The notes below the pieces were generated by a model, which did not search any database, was not told where the DNA came from, and saw only the letters and a list, made by a program, of their open reading frames with translations. The position numbers and the translations under genes were made by a program. From the NCBI RefSeq assembly GCF_900102685.1, contig NZ_FMZA01000015.1:1-64000 (forward strand): DNA of 64,000 nucleotides, written 5' to 3'. This stretch comes from Melghirimyces thermohalophilus (GTDB taxonomy: Bacteria; Bacillota; Bacilli; Thermoactinomycetales; DSM-45169). Below, one piece after another: positions 17,029 through 28,550 of this stretch; position 1 is the first letter of the stretch; each line of letters opens with the position of its first letter.

Positions 17029-18858
17029 ATGAGTGATTTTTCCAAAGAACAACAGAGGATTCGAAATTTCTCGATCATCGCCCATATTGACCATGGAAAG
17101 TCCACCCTAGCCGACCGGATCCTGGAGTATACCGGAGCGCTTTCCGACCGCGAGAGGCAGGATCAGTTTCTGGATACGATGGATCTGGAACGGGAGCGGG
17201 GGATCACTATCAAGTTGCAGTCTGTCCGTATCCCGTATCGGGCTAAAGACGGACAGGAGTATATTCTCAACCTGATCGATACACCGGGACACGTGGATTT
17301 TACCTATGAGGTGTCCCGCAGCCTGGCTGCCTGTGAAGGGGCCTTATTGATCGTGGACTCCGCCCAAGGAGTGGAGGCCCAAACGATGGCCAACGTTTAC
17401 CTGGCCTTGGACAACGATCTGGAAATCCTGCCGGTGGTCAACAAGATCGATTTACCTAGCGCCGAGCCGGAGCGGGTGAAGCGGGAGGTGGAGGATCTGA
17501 TCGGGCTGGATGCTTCCGATGCGGTGTTAGCCTCAGCCAAACAAGGTTTGGGGATCGAAGAGATCCTGGAACAGATTGTGGAAAAGGTGCCGCCGCCGGA
17601 GGGAGATCCCGATGCCCGATTGAAGGCCCTTATCTACGATTCCGTTTATGACGCCTACCGCGGGGTGATCACCTACATCCGGGTGGTGGATGGTTCGCTC
17701 CGCAAGGGGATGAAGGTGCGCATGATGGCCACAGGCAAGGAGTTTGACGTGTCGGAGGTGGGCGTGTTTACACCGAAGCCGGTTTCCCGGGATCAACTCA
17801 ACCCCGGGGAAGTCGGATTTATGGTCGCCTCCATCAAAAATGTGAAAGACACCCGGGTGGGGGATACCATCACCGACGCGACCAAACCCGCTCCAGAGCC
17901 ACTCCCCGGTTACCGGCGGATCAATCCGATGGTTTTTTGCGGCATGTATCCGGTGGATTCCGGGGATTACGAAGATCTCCGGGAGGCCCTGGAAAAGCTG
18001 GAACTGAACGACGCCTCCCTGCGATATGAGCCAGAAACCTCCGGCGCGCTGGGTTTCGGTTTCCGCTGTGGCTTCCTGGGACTTCTGCACATGGAGATCA
18101 TCCAGGAGCGGATCGAGCGGGAATATAACATCCCCTTGATCACTACTGCTCCCAGTGTGGTTTATCGGGTCTACAAGACCGACGAAGAGATGCTGGAGAT
18201 TGAAAACCCGACCCATATGCCCGCCCAACAGGAGATCGACCATGTGGAAGAGCCCTTCGTCCGGGCGACGATGATGGTTCCCAATGACTTTGTCGGGGCC
18301 GTGATGGAGCTGTGTCAGTCGAAACGCGGTGAATATGTGGATATGGAGTACCTGGATGCCAATCGGGTCAACATCATCTATCGGCTGCCTTTGTCGGAAA
18401 TCGTCTATGACTTTTTCGATCAACTGAAATCAGGGACCAAAGGGTATGCTTCCTTCGATTATGAATTGGATGGGTATCGAACCTCCAACCTGGTCAAGAT
18501 GGATATCCTACTAAATGGACAGCCCGTCGACGCTCTTTCCTTTATCGTTCACCGGGAAAAAGCGTACTACCGGGGGCGGGCCCTGGTGGAAAAGCTGAAG
18601 AAGCTGATTCCACGGCAAATGTTTGAAGTCCCGGTTCAGGCCACGATCGGTAACAAAGTGATTGCTCGGGAGACGATCCGGGCCCAACGGAAAAATGTGT
18701 TGGCCAAATGTTACGGCGGCGACATATCCCGCAAACGGAAACTGCTGGAGAAACAGAAAGAAGGGAAGAGGCGGATGAAGTCCGTCGGCAATGTGGAAGT
18801 GCCCCAAGAAGCCTTTATGGCCGTGCTTCAGATGGACGATTCCGACTCTAAATCGTAG
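17029..18858 (+). CDS. lepA: Elongation factor 4 (back-translocating GTPase LepA)
   Basis: The 609-residue ribosomal GTPase has G-domain motifs AHIDHGKST (G1), DTPGHVDF (G3) and NKIDLP (G4) in the first 140 residues, an EF-G-like layout, and the LepA-specific C-terminal domain ([20 protein letters not shown]). It acts on stalled or mis-translocated ribosomes. ATG 17029 is ten bases after AGGAGGGGA; the frame is open for 240 bases upstream but without family similarity. It ends shortly before hemW, as in B. subtilis. Confidence 0.97.
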   Translation: MSDFSKEQQRIRNFSIIAHIDHGKSTLADRILEYTGALSDRERQDQFLDTMDLERERGITIKLQSVRIPYRAKDGQEYILNLIDTPGHVDFTYEVSRSLAACEGALLIVDSAQGVEAQTMANVYLALDNDLEILPVVNKIDLPSAEPERVKREVEDLIGLDASDAVLASAKQGLGIEEILEQIVEKVPPPEGDPDARLKALIYDSVYDAYRGVITYIRVVDGSLRKGMKVRMMATGKEFDVSEVGVFTPKPVSRDQLNPGEVGFMVASIKNVKDTRVGDTITDATKPAPEPLPGYRRINPMVFCGMYPVDSGDYEDLREALEKLELNDASLRYEPETSGALGFGFRCGFLGLLHMEIIQERIEREYNIPLITTAPSVVYRVYKTDEEMLEIENPTHMPAQQEIDHVEEPFVRATMMVPNDFVGAVMELCQSKRGEYVDMEYLDANRVNIIYRLPLSEIVYDFFDQLKSGTKGYASFDYELDGYRTSNLVKMDILLNGQPVDALSFIVHREKAYYRGRALVEKLKKLIPRQMFEVPVQATIGNKVIARETIRAQRKNVLAKCYGGDISRKRKLLEKQKEGKRRMKSVGNVEVPQEAFMAVLQMDDSDSKS

Positions 18859-18908
18859 CCCGAAAACACCGTTCCACCGGGATTATTGTCTAAAAAGGAG
18901 GTGTCGTA

Positions 18909-20054
18909 GTGACTCCGCGCGCGATCTACATTCACATCCCTTTTTGCAGCCACAAGTGCTATTACTGCGACTTTACCGCCTATGTGATAAACGGACAGCC
19001 GGTGGATGAGTATTTGGAAGCTCTGGAACGGGAGATGGCCCATACGGTAGCAGAGATTCCTCCCGACCGCATTGAGACGATTTTTATCGGAGGCGGGACT
19101 CCCAGCATTCTGTCTCCCGATCAGCTGGAAAGGCTGATGAACGCGATTCAAACCTACTTTCCCCGCCGCGCGTCGAACCAGGAATTTACGGTGGAAGCCA
19201 ATCCGGGCACGGTGACACCGGAAAAGCTGGCCGTTATGAAGCAAGGGGGAGTGAATCGGCTCAGCTTCGGGGCGCAGACGTTCCGGCGGGACCTGTTGGC
19301 TCGAATCGGCCGGGTGCACACCGTCGAGGAAGTGGAACGGAGTGTGGAGGCGGCCCGAGCAGCCGGAATTGACAATCTGTCCCTCGATTTGATGTTCGGG
19401 TTGCCGGATCAGACCGTGGAAGATATGGAGGAATCCCTTCAGCGGGGTATTGCGCTTGCCCCCGATCACTTTTCCGTCTACAGCTTAAAGGTGGAAGAGG
19501 GGACGCGCTTTCACCACCAGTTGTTGCAAGGAAAACTTCCCCTCCCCTCGGAGGATGATGAGCTAGAGATGTATCAATTGACTCGGAAGCGGATGAAAGA
19601 GGCGGGTTACCGACAGTACGAAGTGAGCAATTTTAGCCGTCCCGGTCGGGAAAGCCGCCACAATTCCGTCTACTGGCTAAACCAGCCCTATTACGGCTTG
19701 GGAGCTGGAGCCCACGGTTACGCCCGCGGAGTTCGCCACGCCAATGTTCGCGGCGTCCGCGAGTACATCCGCCGAACCCGGGAAGGCCGACCGGTGGCGG
19801 AGTCGCATCAGGTTCCAACTCATGAGGAGATGGAAAATCAATTTATCCTGGGGCTTCGGCTGGCTGACGGTGTCAGCAGTTCTTTGTTTAAAAAGCGGTT
19901 TGGCAAAGAACCGGAGACGGTGTTCGGTCCCGTATTAGAATCCCTTAAACATCGAGGCTTACTGCAACAAAAGAAAGATGCCTACCACTTGACGGAACAG
20001 GGTCTATTATTCGGTAACGAGGTTTTTGCCGCCTTCCTTGGAGAGGCGGTTTAA
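18909..20054 (+). CDS. hemW: HemW, radical SAM haem chaperone
   Basis: The 381-residue protein carries the HemW-type radical SAM motif C13-x3-C17-x2-C20 (PFCSHKCYYCDF) and FIGGGTPSILS. Homologues formerly annotated as HemN are now regarded as haem-trafficking proteins rather than coproporphyrinogen oxidases. The GTG at 18909 is six bases after AGGAGG. It lies directly upstream of the hrcA promoter, which is the same gene order as in Bacillus. Confidence 0.94.
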   Translation: MTPRAIYIHIPFCSHKCYYCDFTAYVINGQPVDEYLEALEREMAHTVAEIPPDRIETIFIGGGTPSILSPDQLERLMNAIQTYFPRRASNQEFTVEANPGTVTPEKLAVMKQGGVNRLSFGAQTFRRDLLARIGRVHTVEEVERSVEAARAAGIDNLSLDLMFGLPDQTVEDMEESLQRGIALAPDHFSVYSLKVEEGTRFHHQLLQGKLPLPSEDDELEMYQLTRKRMKEAGYRQYEVSNFSRPGRESRHNSVYWLNQPYYGLGAGAHGYARGVRHANVRGVREYIRRTREGRPVAESHQVPTHEEMENQFILGLRLADGVSSSLFKKRFGKEPETVFGPVLESLKHRGLLQQKKDAYHLTEQGLLFGNEVFAAFLGEAV

Positions 20055-20069
20055 GGCGTGGCGACGCCG

Positions 20070-20098
20070 TTGACAACGGAAATTGGGTTTGGTACTTT
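20070..20098 (+). promoter_or_regulatory. Sigma-A promoter of the hrcA-dnaK operon
   Basis: TTGACA at 20070-20075, a 17-base spacer, and TACTTT at 20093-20098. The CIRCE operator starts 13 bases downstream of the -10. Confidence 0.75.
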
Positions 20099-20111
20099 AA
20101 ATGAAACAGAC

Positions 20112-20138
20112 TTAGCACTCGTTTTTGTTGAGTGCTAA
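20112..20138 (+). promoter_or_regulatory. CIRCE operator for HrcA
   Basis: TTAGCACTC, nine bases, GAGTGCTAA: a perfect match to the CIRCE consensus, placed between the promoter and the hrcA ribosome binding site. HrcA should bind here and repress its own operon, including the chaperonin and dnaK, until heat shock. Confidence 0.97.
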
Positions 20139-20154
20139 CAAAGGGGGGAGGCAG

Positions 20155-21180
20155 ATGTTGAGCGAACGGCAGGAGAAAATCCTTCGGGCCATTGTGGATG
20201 AGTACATTCATCATGCCGAACCGGTAGGCTCTCGCACGGTGTCCAAGCGAAAAGACATTGGATTTAGTGCGGCTACCATTCGGAACGAGATGGCCGATCT
20301 TGAGGAAACGGGTTTTCTAGAACAGCCACACACATCTGCCGGCCGCATTCCGAGTCAATTCGGCTATCGCTATTATGTCGATCACCTGATGGTCCCAAGG
20401 CATCTCAACCGTTCTGACCTCATGATGATCCGTGAGCTGTTTGCCTCACAGATGAATGAGGTGGAACAGACCATCCAGGAGACGGCATCGATCCTGTCTC
20501 GCGTCACCAACTATACTTCAATCATGTTGGGCCCGGAATTATACGATAATAAATTGAAGTACCTGCAGGTGTTCCCCTTAAATGATCATATGGCGGTTGC
20601 GATTCTGGTGACCGATACGGGTCATGTGGATCAACGGCGGATCACGGTCCCGGAAGGTGTATCCCTGACCAATATCGAGCAGATGGTCAATCTCCTCAAT
20701 GCCAAATTGGCCGGTGTTCCCTTGCATCGTCTGAAACAGACGGTGCATAAGGAGCTTTTGGAAGAGTTTAGCCGACATGTGGAGAATTATGAGTATCTGC
20801 TGTCGATGATTGACCAGCTTTTGGCTACGGAAGCGGAAGGGCGCATTTTTACCAGCGGGACGACCAACATTTTGAGCCAGCCGGAATTTAAAGATGTGGA
20901 GAAAGTGAAAGTCCTGATGGAACTCCTGGAGGAAAGCGATACGGTGGCCCGCCTCTTCTCCAACCAGGAGACCGGTGTCCAGGTTCGCATCGGTCATGAA
21001 AATGAGCTGGAGGCGGTCAATAACTGCAGCATCGTTTCCGCTTCCTTCGTCGTCGACGGACGTTCCCTCGGGACGATTGGTCTGCTCGGACCGACGCGGA
21101 TGGACTACCAAAAGGTGGTCACCCTTCTCGACGTTTTAAGCCGGAACTTGTCCCGGCATTTCCAGCGGATATACGGCTGA
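20155..21180 (+). CDS. hrcA: Heat-inducible transcription repressor HrcA
   Basis: The 341-residue repressor has an N-terminal winged helix (ERQEKILRAIVDEYIHHAEP, SRTVSKRKDIGFSAATIRNE) and a C-terminal GAF-like domain ending VLSRNLSRHFQRIYG. It binds CIRCE and is stabilised by chaperonins in B. subtilis. ATG 20155 follows AAGGGGGGAG by four to five bases; the TTG upstream that opens the frame lies inside the CIRCE element and is not the start. First gene of the heat-shock operon; the next gene is the chaperonin, not grpE. Confidence 0.96.
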   Translation: MLSERQEKILRAIVDEYIHHAEPVGSRTVSKRKDIGFSAATIRNEMADLEETGFLEQPHTSAGRIPSQFGYRYYVDHLMVPRHLNRSDLMMIRELFASQMNEVEQTIQETASILSRVTNYTSIMLGPELYDNKLKYLQVFPLNDHMAVAILVTDTGHVDQRRITVPEGVSLTNIEQMVNLLNAKLAGVPLHRLKQTVHKELLEEFSRHVENYEYLLSMIDQLLATEAEGRIFTSGTTNILSQPEFKDVEKVKVLMELLEESDTVARLFSNQETGVQVRIGHENELEAVNNCSIVSASFVVDGRSLGTIGLLGPTRMDYQKVVTLLDVLSRNLSRHFQRIYG

Positions 21181-21255
21181 ACCGACGTTTCGCTGGTTTG
21201 AACGGGTGGCTATTTTCCGCGTTGTCTATCCTAAGGAAAGGTGAGACTGGATTCC

Positions 21256-22812
21256 ATGGAGTTTCAGGAAGAAAAGATCGCTTCGCGACGGGACTCACTC
21301 CCGTATCCGGAAGCCCTTTCCGCCAACGCGGATGCCATTCGCGAGTTGGCTGAGGCGGTTCAGGGCACCCTCGGTCCCAAGGGACTGGATACCATGTTGG
21401 TGGATGAGCGAGGCGGAGTGGTTGTCACCAATGACGGAGTAACCATTTTAAAACGGATGGAGATCCAGCATCCGGCGGCCCGTATGGTTGCCGGGATTGC
21501 CCGGGCACAGCAGGAGGAAGTGGGGGATGGTACCACCACCGCCACCCTGCTCGCCGCGGCCCTGGTGGATGAAGGGCTGAAACAAGTGAACCGTGGCGTG
21601 CCCGCTGCGAAAGTGATCGCAGGGATTCGCCGCGGTATCCGTTATGCCTTGGAACAGATGCAGGATATGGCTCAGCCGATCTGGGATCTGGAAGATGAGT
21701 GGCTGCAGCGAATCGCATTTACAGCGAGTCGGGAACAGGAAGATATCACCGAATTAGTGATTGAAGCGGCGATGTTGGTGGGACGGAAAAAACTCCTGGA
21801 CAAAGACTTCCGCCTCTCCGATGCAGTTGTTGCTCATCCCCGTGCGGAAAGCGAAGTGTTTGCTGGATTATTCATTCCTCGCAGGGAAATGAACCTGAAG
21901 TCACCTGAACCCGCCCCGGAGATCCGGGTGTTGCCGGTGGCGGGGGATCTTCGGCCAGAACGGGTGGATGAAGGATCTCTGTCCACGGACGCCGGGTTTG
22001 CCAAGCAGGAAAAGCTGAAAGAGGAATTTGAGCAGTTGATCGTGAAACTGATCGATTTGGATGTTGGGCTGATAGCCGTGGAAGGGGAGGTTGATCCCCA
22101 AGCGGATGAACGGTTGACAGAGGCTGGTATCCGCGTCGCCCATCAGGTGAATCGGCAGGACTTGGACCGTCTTGCTGAGTACACTGGAGCCCGGCTGCTG
22201 AGGCCGACCAGCTTCAATCGGTCCCGTGAGGAGTTGGCTTCTTTAACCGGCCGGTGTGAACAGGTGGAAGACAGCGGTCGGCTGGGCTGGTTCCGGGTTA
22301 CCGGGGGACATGGGAAACCCTTTGCCACGATCTTAGTGAGCGCGGCTACTGAAGAAGTGGTCGAGGAGCGGGAACGGATTGCCAAGGATGCGGCTGCTGC
22401 GGTACAGGCAGCTGTCCGCGGAGGTTTTCTGCCCGGCGGTGGCGCAGTGGAACTGGCTTTAGCTAGGGGAGTGGAAGCTTTCGGCGATACGGTCCAAGGC
22501 ATGGAAGTGTACGGTGTATCCGCCGTTGCTGCCGCCTTGCACCGTCCGATGGCTCAGATGGTTTCCAACGCTGGCTTCAACCCCCTCGAAAAAGTGGAAG
22601 AGGTGAAGGCGCTGCAATGGAGGCAATCCTCTTCTTCACTGGGGCTCGACTGTGATCGAGGCGTGGTCTCTGACATGGTGGATATGGGGGTGGTCGATCC
22701 CCTCCCGGTAAAATACCATGCCTTGCAAGCTGCGGGAGAAGTCAGCACAGCCATCCTGCGGATTCACACGGTGGTAAAGATGAGACGCGCGGAAGCGGAA
22801 AGGTTGAGGTGA
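21256..22812 (+). CDS. Group III (archaeal-type) chaperonin, thermosome/TCP-1-like
   Basis: The 518-residue protein is a chaperonin of the TCP-1/thermosome lineage, not GroEL. Signature motifs: LGPKGLDTM (39-47), NDGVTIL (59-65), GDGTTT (90-95), GGG at 394-396 in a [15 protein letters not shown] segment, and a C-terminal nucleotide-domain block [18 protein letters not shown]. The apical region (about 190-350) resembles the archaeal type; a GroEL-style C-terminal GGM tail is absent. ATG 21256 lies about 11 bases after AAGGAAAGGTGA; GTG 21241 is a less likely start. It sits between hrcA and grpE in one operon, four bases from grpE. Such bacterial Group III chaperonins, known from Carboxydothermus hydrogenoformans and other Firmicutes in the same dnaK-operon position, fold proteins without a GroES lid. 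Subunit role here is inferred. Confidence 0.9.
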   Translation: MEFQEEKIASRRDSLPYPEALSANADAIRELAEAVQGTLGPKGLDTMLVDERGGVVVTNDGVTILKRMEIQHPAARMVAGIARAQQEEVGDGTTTATLLAAALVDEGLKQVNRGVPAAKVIAGIRRGIRYALEQMQDMAQPIWDLEDEWLQRIAFTASREQEDITELVIEAAMLVGRKKLLDKDFRLSDAVVAHPRAESEVFAGLFIPRREMNLKSPEPAPEIRVLPVAGDLRPERVDEGSLSTDAGFAKQEKLKEEFEQLIVKLIDLDVGLIAVEGEVDPQADERLTEAGIRVAHQVNRQDLDRLAEYTGARLLRPTSFNRSREELASLTGRCEQVEDSGRLGWFRVTGGHGKPFATILVSAATEEVVEERERIAKDAAAAVQAAVRGGFLPGGGAVELALARGVEAFGDTVQGMEVYGVSAVAAALHRPMAQMVSNAGFNPLEKVEEVKALQWRQSSSSLGLDCDRGVVSDMVDMGVVDPLPVKYHALQAAGEVSTAILRIHTVVKMRRAEAERLR

Positions 22813-22816
22813 GACC

Positions 22817-23569
22817 ATGACGTCCAAGGAAATGAATCACGATCAGGAACCGCGCCGTCCCGTGACGGCGCGGGAATTGAGAAAAGCCAAAGAAGCCCGG
22901 AAGAAGTTGAAGCAGGAACACCAGGAGAAACAAGGCGGGGTGGATGAGGAGGAAGTGGCTCAAGGGCAGGAGGAGCCTGTACATACCCCTGAAACCTCGT
23001 CGAATTCGACGGAGGAACAGGAACCGGCTGAGGAGCAAGGGGCCGGCGAAGGAGAACAGGTGTTGCCGGAAAACCCGGAACTGGTCTTTCAACTGCTGGA
23101 GGAGCAGCTGGAAAAGGCCAAGGAAGAGGCAGCCAAGTGGAAGCGGGAATCCGAAGAAAACGAAGAACGTGTCCATCGCGTGACGGCTGAACTGGAAAAC
23201 TTTCGGAGACGGGCTAAAAAAGACCGGGAAGAGTCCGTCCGATATGCCGCTGTCCCCTTGGTGGAGTCGCTGTTGCCCGCATTGGATAACCTGGAACGGG
23301 CGCTGGAGGCCGGTGCTGACAGCGAAGATGCCAAGTCGCTTCATCAGGGAGTGGAAATGGTGTATCGTCAACTGCTGCAATCCCTTGAAACCCATGGGCT
23401 GTCGCAGATTGAGGCGAAGGGCCAACCTTTTAATCCCCACGAGCACGATGCGGTAATGGAAGTGGAAGTCGATGGGGTGGATTCGGGGATGGTGGTGGAG
23501 GAGCTTCAAAAAGGATATCGGTATAAAGACCGGGTGATCCGTCCTTCTATGGTAAAAGTCAGCTCATGA
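22817..23569 (+). CDS. grpE: GrpE nucleotide exchange factor
   Basis: The 250-residue protein releases ADP from DnaK. An unusually long charged N-terminal extension (about residues 1-85, rich in Glu, Gln and Lys) precedes the long coiled-coil helix (about 88-150, ELENFRRRAKKDREESVRYA) and the beta-domain ending (FNPHEHDAVMEVEVDGVDSG, YRYKDRVIRPSMVKVS). ATG 22817 is four bases after the chaperonin stop, so the two genes are tightly coupled. Typical bacterial GrpE is around 190-210 residues; the extra length is in the disordered N-terminus. Confidence 0.96.
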   Translation: MTSKEMNHDQEPRRPVTARELRKAKEARKKLKQEHQEKQGGVDEEEVAQGQEEPVHTPETSSNSTEEQEPAEEQGAGEGEQVLPENPELVFQLLEEQLEKAKEEAAKWKRESEENEERVHRVTAELENFRRRAKKDREESVRYAAVPLVESLLPALDNLERALEAGADSEDAKSLHQGVEMVYRQLLQSLETHGLSQIEAKGQPFNPHEHDAVMEVEVDGVDSGMVVEELQKGYRYKDRVIRPSMVKVSS

Positions 23570-23623
23570 ACGATGTCACCACCATAATTTGAAGTGCTAT
23601 TTGAAAATGCAGGAGTCTAATAA

Positions 23624-25483
<1,860 letters not shown>

Positions 25484-25505
25484 GGACACTCTCCGATGGG
25501 AAGTC

Positions 25506-25537
25506 AAAGTCGGGGCATGGCCCCGGCTTTGGTTTTT
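25506..25537 (+). terminator. Hairpin between dnaK and dnaJ (partial terminator?)
   Basis: A stem of about 11 bp (arms 25506-25516 and 25520-25530, core CGGGGC/GCCCCG) with a 3-base loop precedes GG and five T. It may lower dnaJ and downstream transcription relative to dnaK, or stabilise the dnaK mRNA end. Confidence 0.7.
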
Positions 25538-25622
25538 CCCCTCCCCCTCCCCCTTCTCCTGTTTTCCGGTATAACCGCGGGAATCCAGGGCTCATACCCT
25601 ATATTGAAAAGGAGGTGGTCCG

Positions 25623-26759
25623 GTGAGCGATAAAGATTACTACAAGATTCTCGGAGTCGACCGGGATGCGTCGAGCGAAGAGATCCGGAAAGCCTACCGG
25701 AAATTGGCCCGGAAATATCATCCCGACGTAAACAAATCACCGGATGCGGAACAGAAATTTAAAGAGGTGAACCAAGCCTACGAGGTGCTTCGGGACCCTC
25801 AGAAAAAAGCGAATTACGACCGTTTCGGAACGGCCGATCCCGGCGCAGCCGGTCAAGGGACCGGCGGCTTCGGCGGTTTTGGCGACGCAGGTGCCGGAGA
25901 TTTTGGTTTCGGGGATATTTTCGACATGTTTTTCGGAGGCGGCGGCCGGCGGAATCCCAACGCTCCTCGGCAGGGCGCCGATCTGGAATACCGGTTGACG
26001 GTGGATTTTAAGGATGCCGTCTTCGGTCGGGAGATGGATATCTCCATTCCGCGTACGGAAACCTGTGATCACTGTCACGGCAGCGGGGCCAAACCCGGTA
26101 CCCAGCCGGAAACTTGCAGCACCTGTCGTGGCACGGGTCAGGCGGAAACGGTTCAGAACACGCCTTTCGGCCGTATCGTCAACAAGCGGGTTTGTCAGGA
26201 CTGCGGTGGTCGCGGCAAGATCATCAAGGATAAGTGTTCTCAGTGTAATGGGACCGGCCGGGAGAAAAAACGGAGAAAGATCCACATCAATATCCCTCCC
26301 GGAATCGATGAAGGGAAACAGCTTCGCATATCCGGAGAAGGGGAGCCGGGGATCAACGGCGGACCACCCGGGGACCTTTACATTACCATTAAAATTAAGC
26401 CCCACGAGTTCTTCAAACGGGAAGGGGACGATATCACCTGTGAACTTCCAATCACCTTTGTCCAGGCGGCCCTCGGCGATGAAGTGGTCGTGCCCACTCT
26501 TCAAGGTCGGGCCAAAGTGAAAATTCCTGCCGGTACCCAGACCGGCTCGGAATTTCGGCTTCGTGGAAAAGGGGTGCCTCGGTTATACGGACGGGGTGAG
26601 GGGGATCAGCGAATTCGTATCAAGGTGGTCACCCCGACCCGGTTGACGGAAGATCAGAAGAAAGCCCTGCGCGAGTTTGGCCGGTTGAGCGGAGATTACA
26701 TCTCTGAGCAGAGCAGCAATTTTTTTGATAAAATGAAACGGGCGTTCAGCGGGGATTGA
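25623..26759 (+). CDS. dnaJ: Chaperone DnaJ (Hsp40)
   Basis: The 378-residue co-chaperone has a J domain with His33-Pro-Asp (KYHPDVN), a Gly/Phe-rich linker (about 75-120), and four zinc-binding repeats CxxCxGxG ([32 protein letters not shown] at about 145-215), followed by the C-terminal substrate domains. GTG 25623 follows AAAAGGAGG by five to seven bases. All functional motifs are present. It is followed by a terminator. Confidence 0.97.
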   Translation: MSDKDYYKILGVDRDASSEEIRKAYRKLARKYHPDVNKSPDAEQKFKEVNQAYEVLRDPQKKANYDRFGTADPGAAGQGTGGFGGFGDAGAGDFGFGDIFDMFFGGGGRRNPNAPRQGADLEYRLTVDFKDAVFGREMDISIPRTETCDHCHGSGAKPGTQPETCSTCRGTGQAETVQNTPFGRIVNKRVCQDCGGRGKIIKDKCSQCNGTGREKKRRKIHINIPPGIDEGKQLRISGEGEPGINGGPPGDLYITIKIKPHEFFKREGDDITCELPITFVQAALGDEVVVPTLQGRAKVKIPAGTQTGSEFRLRGKGVPRLYGRGEGDQRIRIKVVTPTRLTEDQKKALREFGRLSGDYISEQSSNFFDKMKRAFSGD

Positions 26760-26800
26760 TGAGAGGAATATCCTCACGGGAATCCCTGTAACAGATTTTG

Positions 26801-26826
26801 ACGGGCCAGTGTGCCCGTTCTTTTTT
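26801..26826 (+). terminator. Terminator after dnaJ
   Basis: ACGGGC (26801-26806) pairs with GCCCGT (26813-26818), followed by TCTTTTTT. Confidence 0.8.
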
Positions 26827-26850
26827 AGGTGAAAGGTGGGTGTTTTTCCC

Positions 26851-27783
26851 ATGGATTGGGTGGAGATGCGGGTACAGACTGCGCCGGAATCGGAAGAGGC
26901 GGTGTTCAACCTCTTATTGGAACTGGGTGCTCAGGGAACGGCCACAGTGGGCTCCTCGCTTCTGAAAAATCGGGAATCCCAGTACGGGGAATGGTTTGAT
27001 GAAGCCGAAGAGAGTGAGACAGGTGAGGAGAAGCTATGGATCGCCGGTTATATCAAAGCGGAGGATTTCCAACCCTCCCTGGTGGAAAAGCTGAAGAAGC
27101 GGGTGGAAAACCTAACCGTCTACGGGTTAAACCCCGGTCCGGCTGAGGTGGAGGCCCGGCGGGTCTCGGAGGAGTTCTGGGAGAAGGCATGGAAGGAGTA
27201 CTATCATCCCACCCGGATCACTGATCGGTTGACGGTCAAACCCTTGTGGGAATCCTACCGACCGGAACCGGGGGAAACGGTGATTGAACTGGACCCTGGA
27301 ATGGCCTTTGGAACGGGAACCCATCCTACGACAGTGCTCAGTATGAAGCTGTTAGAGGAAACCCTTCAACCCGGACAGAGGGTGATCGATGTCGGTTGCG
27401 GAAGCGGCATTCTCAGCATCGCCTCGGCGCGGTTGGGAGCGGAAACCGTGTTGGCTGTGGATCTGGATCCCCGGGCGGTGGAAAATGCTGAGAGAAACGT
27501 GCGTCTCAACGACTTGCAACACCGGATCCGCGTCCGGGAGGGAGACCTGCTCCAGGATGTGGATCAGACAGCAGACCTAGTGGTTTCCAATATTTTGGCG
27601 GAGATCATCCTACAATTTACCGCCGACCTTCCCCGGGTGCTCCGCCGCGGAGGCGTCTTCATCGCCTCCGGCATTATCGCGGAAAAAGAGAAGGAAGTGG
27701 TCCGAGCGGTGCACGATGCGGGTCTCACTGTGATGAAAAGTCTCCGTGAAGGGGATTGGGTGGCGCTGGCTGCCAGATCGTGA
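26851..27783 (+). CDS. prmA: Ribosomal protein L11 methyltransferase
   Basis: The 310-residue SAM-dependent enzyme methylates ribosomal protein uL11. The methyltransferase core shows DPGMAFGTGTHPTTVLSMKL, the SAM-binding motif VIDVGCGSGILSIAS and VVSNILAEIIL. The small N-terminal domain is the L11-recognition part. ATG 26851 lies about ten bases after AAAGGTGGG; the GTG 26836 opening the frame overlaps that site. Length agrees with PrmA. The order dnaJ-prmA-rsmE-mtaB is the same as in B. subtilis. Confidence 0.95.
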   Translation: MDWVEMRVQTAPESEEAVFNLLLELGAQGTATVGSSLLKNRESQYGEWFDEAEESETGEEKLWIAGYIKAEDFQPSLVEKLKKRVENLTVYGLNPGPAEVEARRVSEEFWEKAWKEYYHPTRITDRLTVKPLWESYRPEPGETVIELDPGMAFGTGTHPTTVLSMKLLEETLQPGQRVIDVGCGSGILSIASARLGAETVLAVDLDPRAVENAERNVRLNDLQHRIRVREGDLLQDVDQTADLVVSNILAEIILQFTADLPRVLRRGGVFIASGIIAEKEKEVVRAVHDAGLTVMKSLREGDWVALAARS

Positions 27784-27803
27784 TACGATAGTAGGAGTGA
27801 ACA

Positions 27804-28550
27804 ATGCAAAGATATTTTGTTGATCCCAATGCGATTGTTGCGGACCGGATCACTATCCGCGGCGACGATGTTCATCATATCAAAAATGTGATGCGGATGA
27901 CCGCAGGCGATCCCTTGGTCTGTTGTGACGGTCAAGGGACCGACTATGTGGCTGAAGTGGTATCAGTGGCAGAGGGAGAGGTTTTGTGCCAAATTAAGGA
28001 GGAGACGCCTTCCCGGGGGGAACCCGATGTCTGCGTCACCATCGCCTTCTCCCTGCCCAAAGGGGATAAGCCGGAATGGGTGCTCCAAAAAGGGACGGAA
28101 CTGGGCGCCCATTCCTTTCTGCCGTTTACTTCGGTTCGGACTGTGGTTAAGCTGAACCAGAAAAAGGCAGTGAAGAAACAGGCCCGCTGGCAGCGGATTA
28201 CGAAGGAAGCTGCCGAACAGTCCCAGCGGGGGATGATCCCTCAGGTGGAGCTCCCGCTGACGTGGAAGGAACTGTTGGCCCGTTTTTCCTCCTATGACAA
28301 GGTGTTGTTCGCCTATGAAAAGGGAGGCCGGCCGCTAGGGCAGGTGCTGGAGGATGAGGATCGCCAACGCCTGTTGGTGGTGACTGGACCGGAGGGAGGC
28401 TTTTCGGAAAAAGAAGCCGAGGACGCGGTTGCCTCTGGTGCGGTACCGACCCATTTGGGACCGAGAATCCTGCGGGCGGAGACGGCGCCCTTGGCCATCT
28501 TGGCAAGCATTTTATATTCTAGCGGAGAGTTAGGGGGTGAGCCACTGTGA
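27804..28550 (+). CDS. rsmE: 16S rRNA (uracil-1498-N3)-methyltransferase
   Basis: The 248-residue SPOUT-class enzyme methylates 16S rRNA U1498. An N-terminal PUA-like domain (about 1-70, DDVHHIKNVMRM) is followed by the knotted methyltransferase domain, with KPEWVLQKGTELGAHSFLPF, VTGPEGGFSEKE and GPRILRAETAPLA marking the SAM site. ATG 27804 follows AGGAGTG. Its stop overlaps the start of mtaB by four bases (translational coupling). Confidence 0.95.
   Translation: MQRYFVDPNAIVADRITIRGDDVHHIKNVMRMTAGDPLVCCDGQGTDYVAEVVSVAEGEVLCQIKEETPSRGEPDVCVTIAFSLPKGDKPEWVLQKGTELGAHSFLPFTSVRTVVKLNQKKAVKKQARWQRITKEAAEQSQRGMIPQVELPLTWKELLARFSSYDKVLFAYEKGGRPLGQVLEDEDRQRLLVVTGPEGGFSEKEAEDAVASGAVPTHLGPRILRAETAPLAILASILYSSGELGGEPL

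Noticed and set aside
20125-20154. TTG start for hrcA
   Set aside because: It lies inside the CIRCE operator; ATG 20155 has the ribosome binding site.
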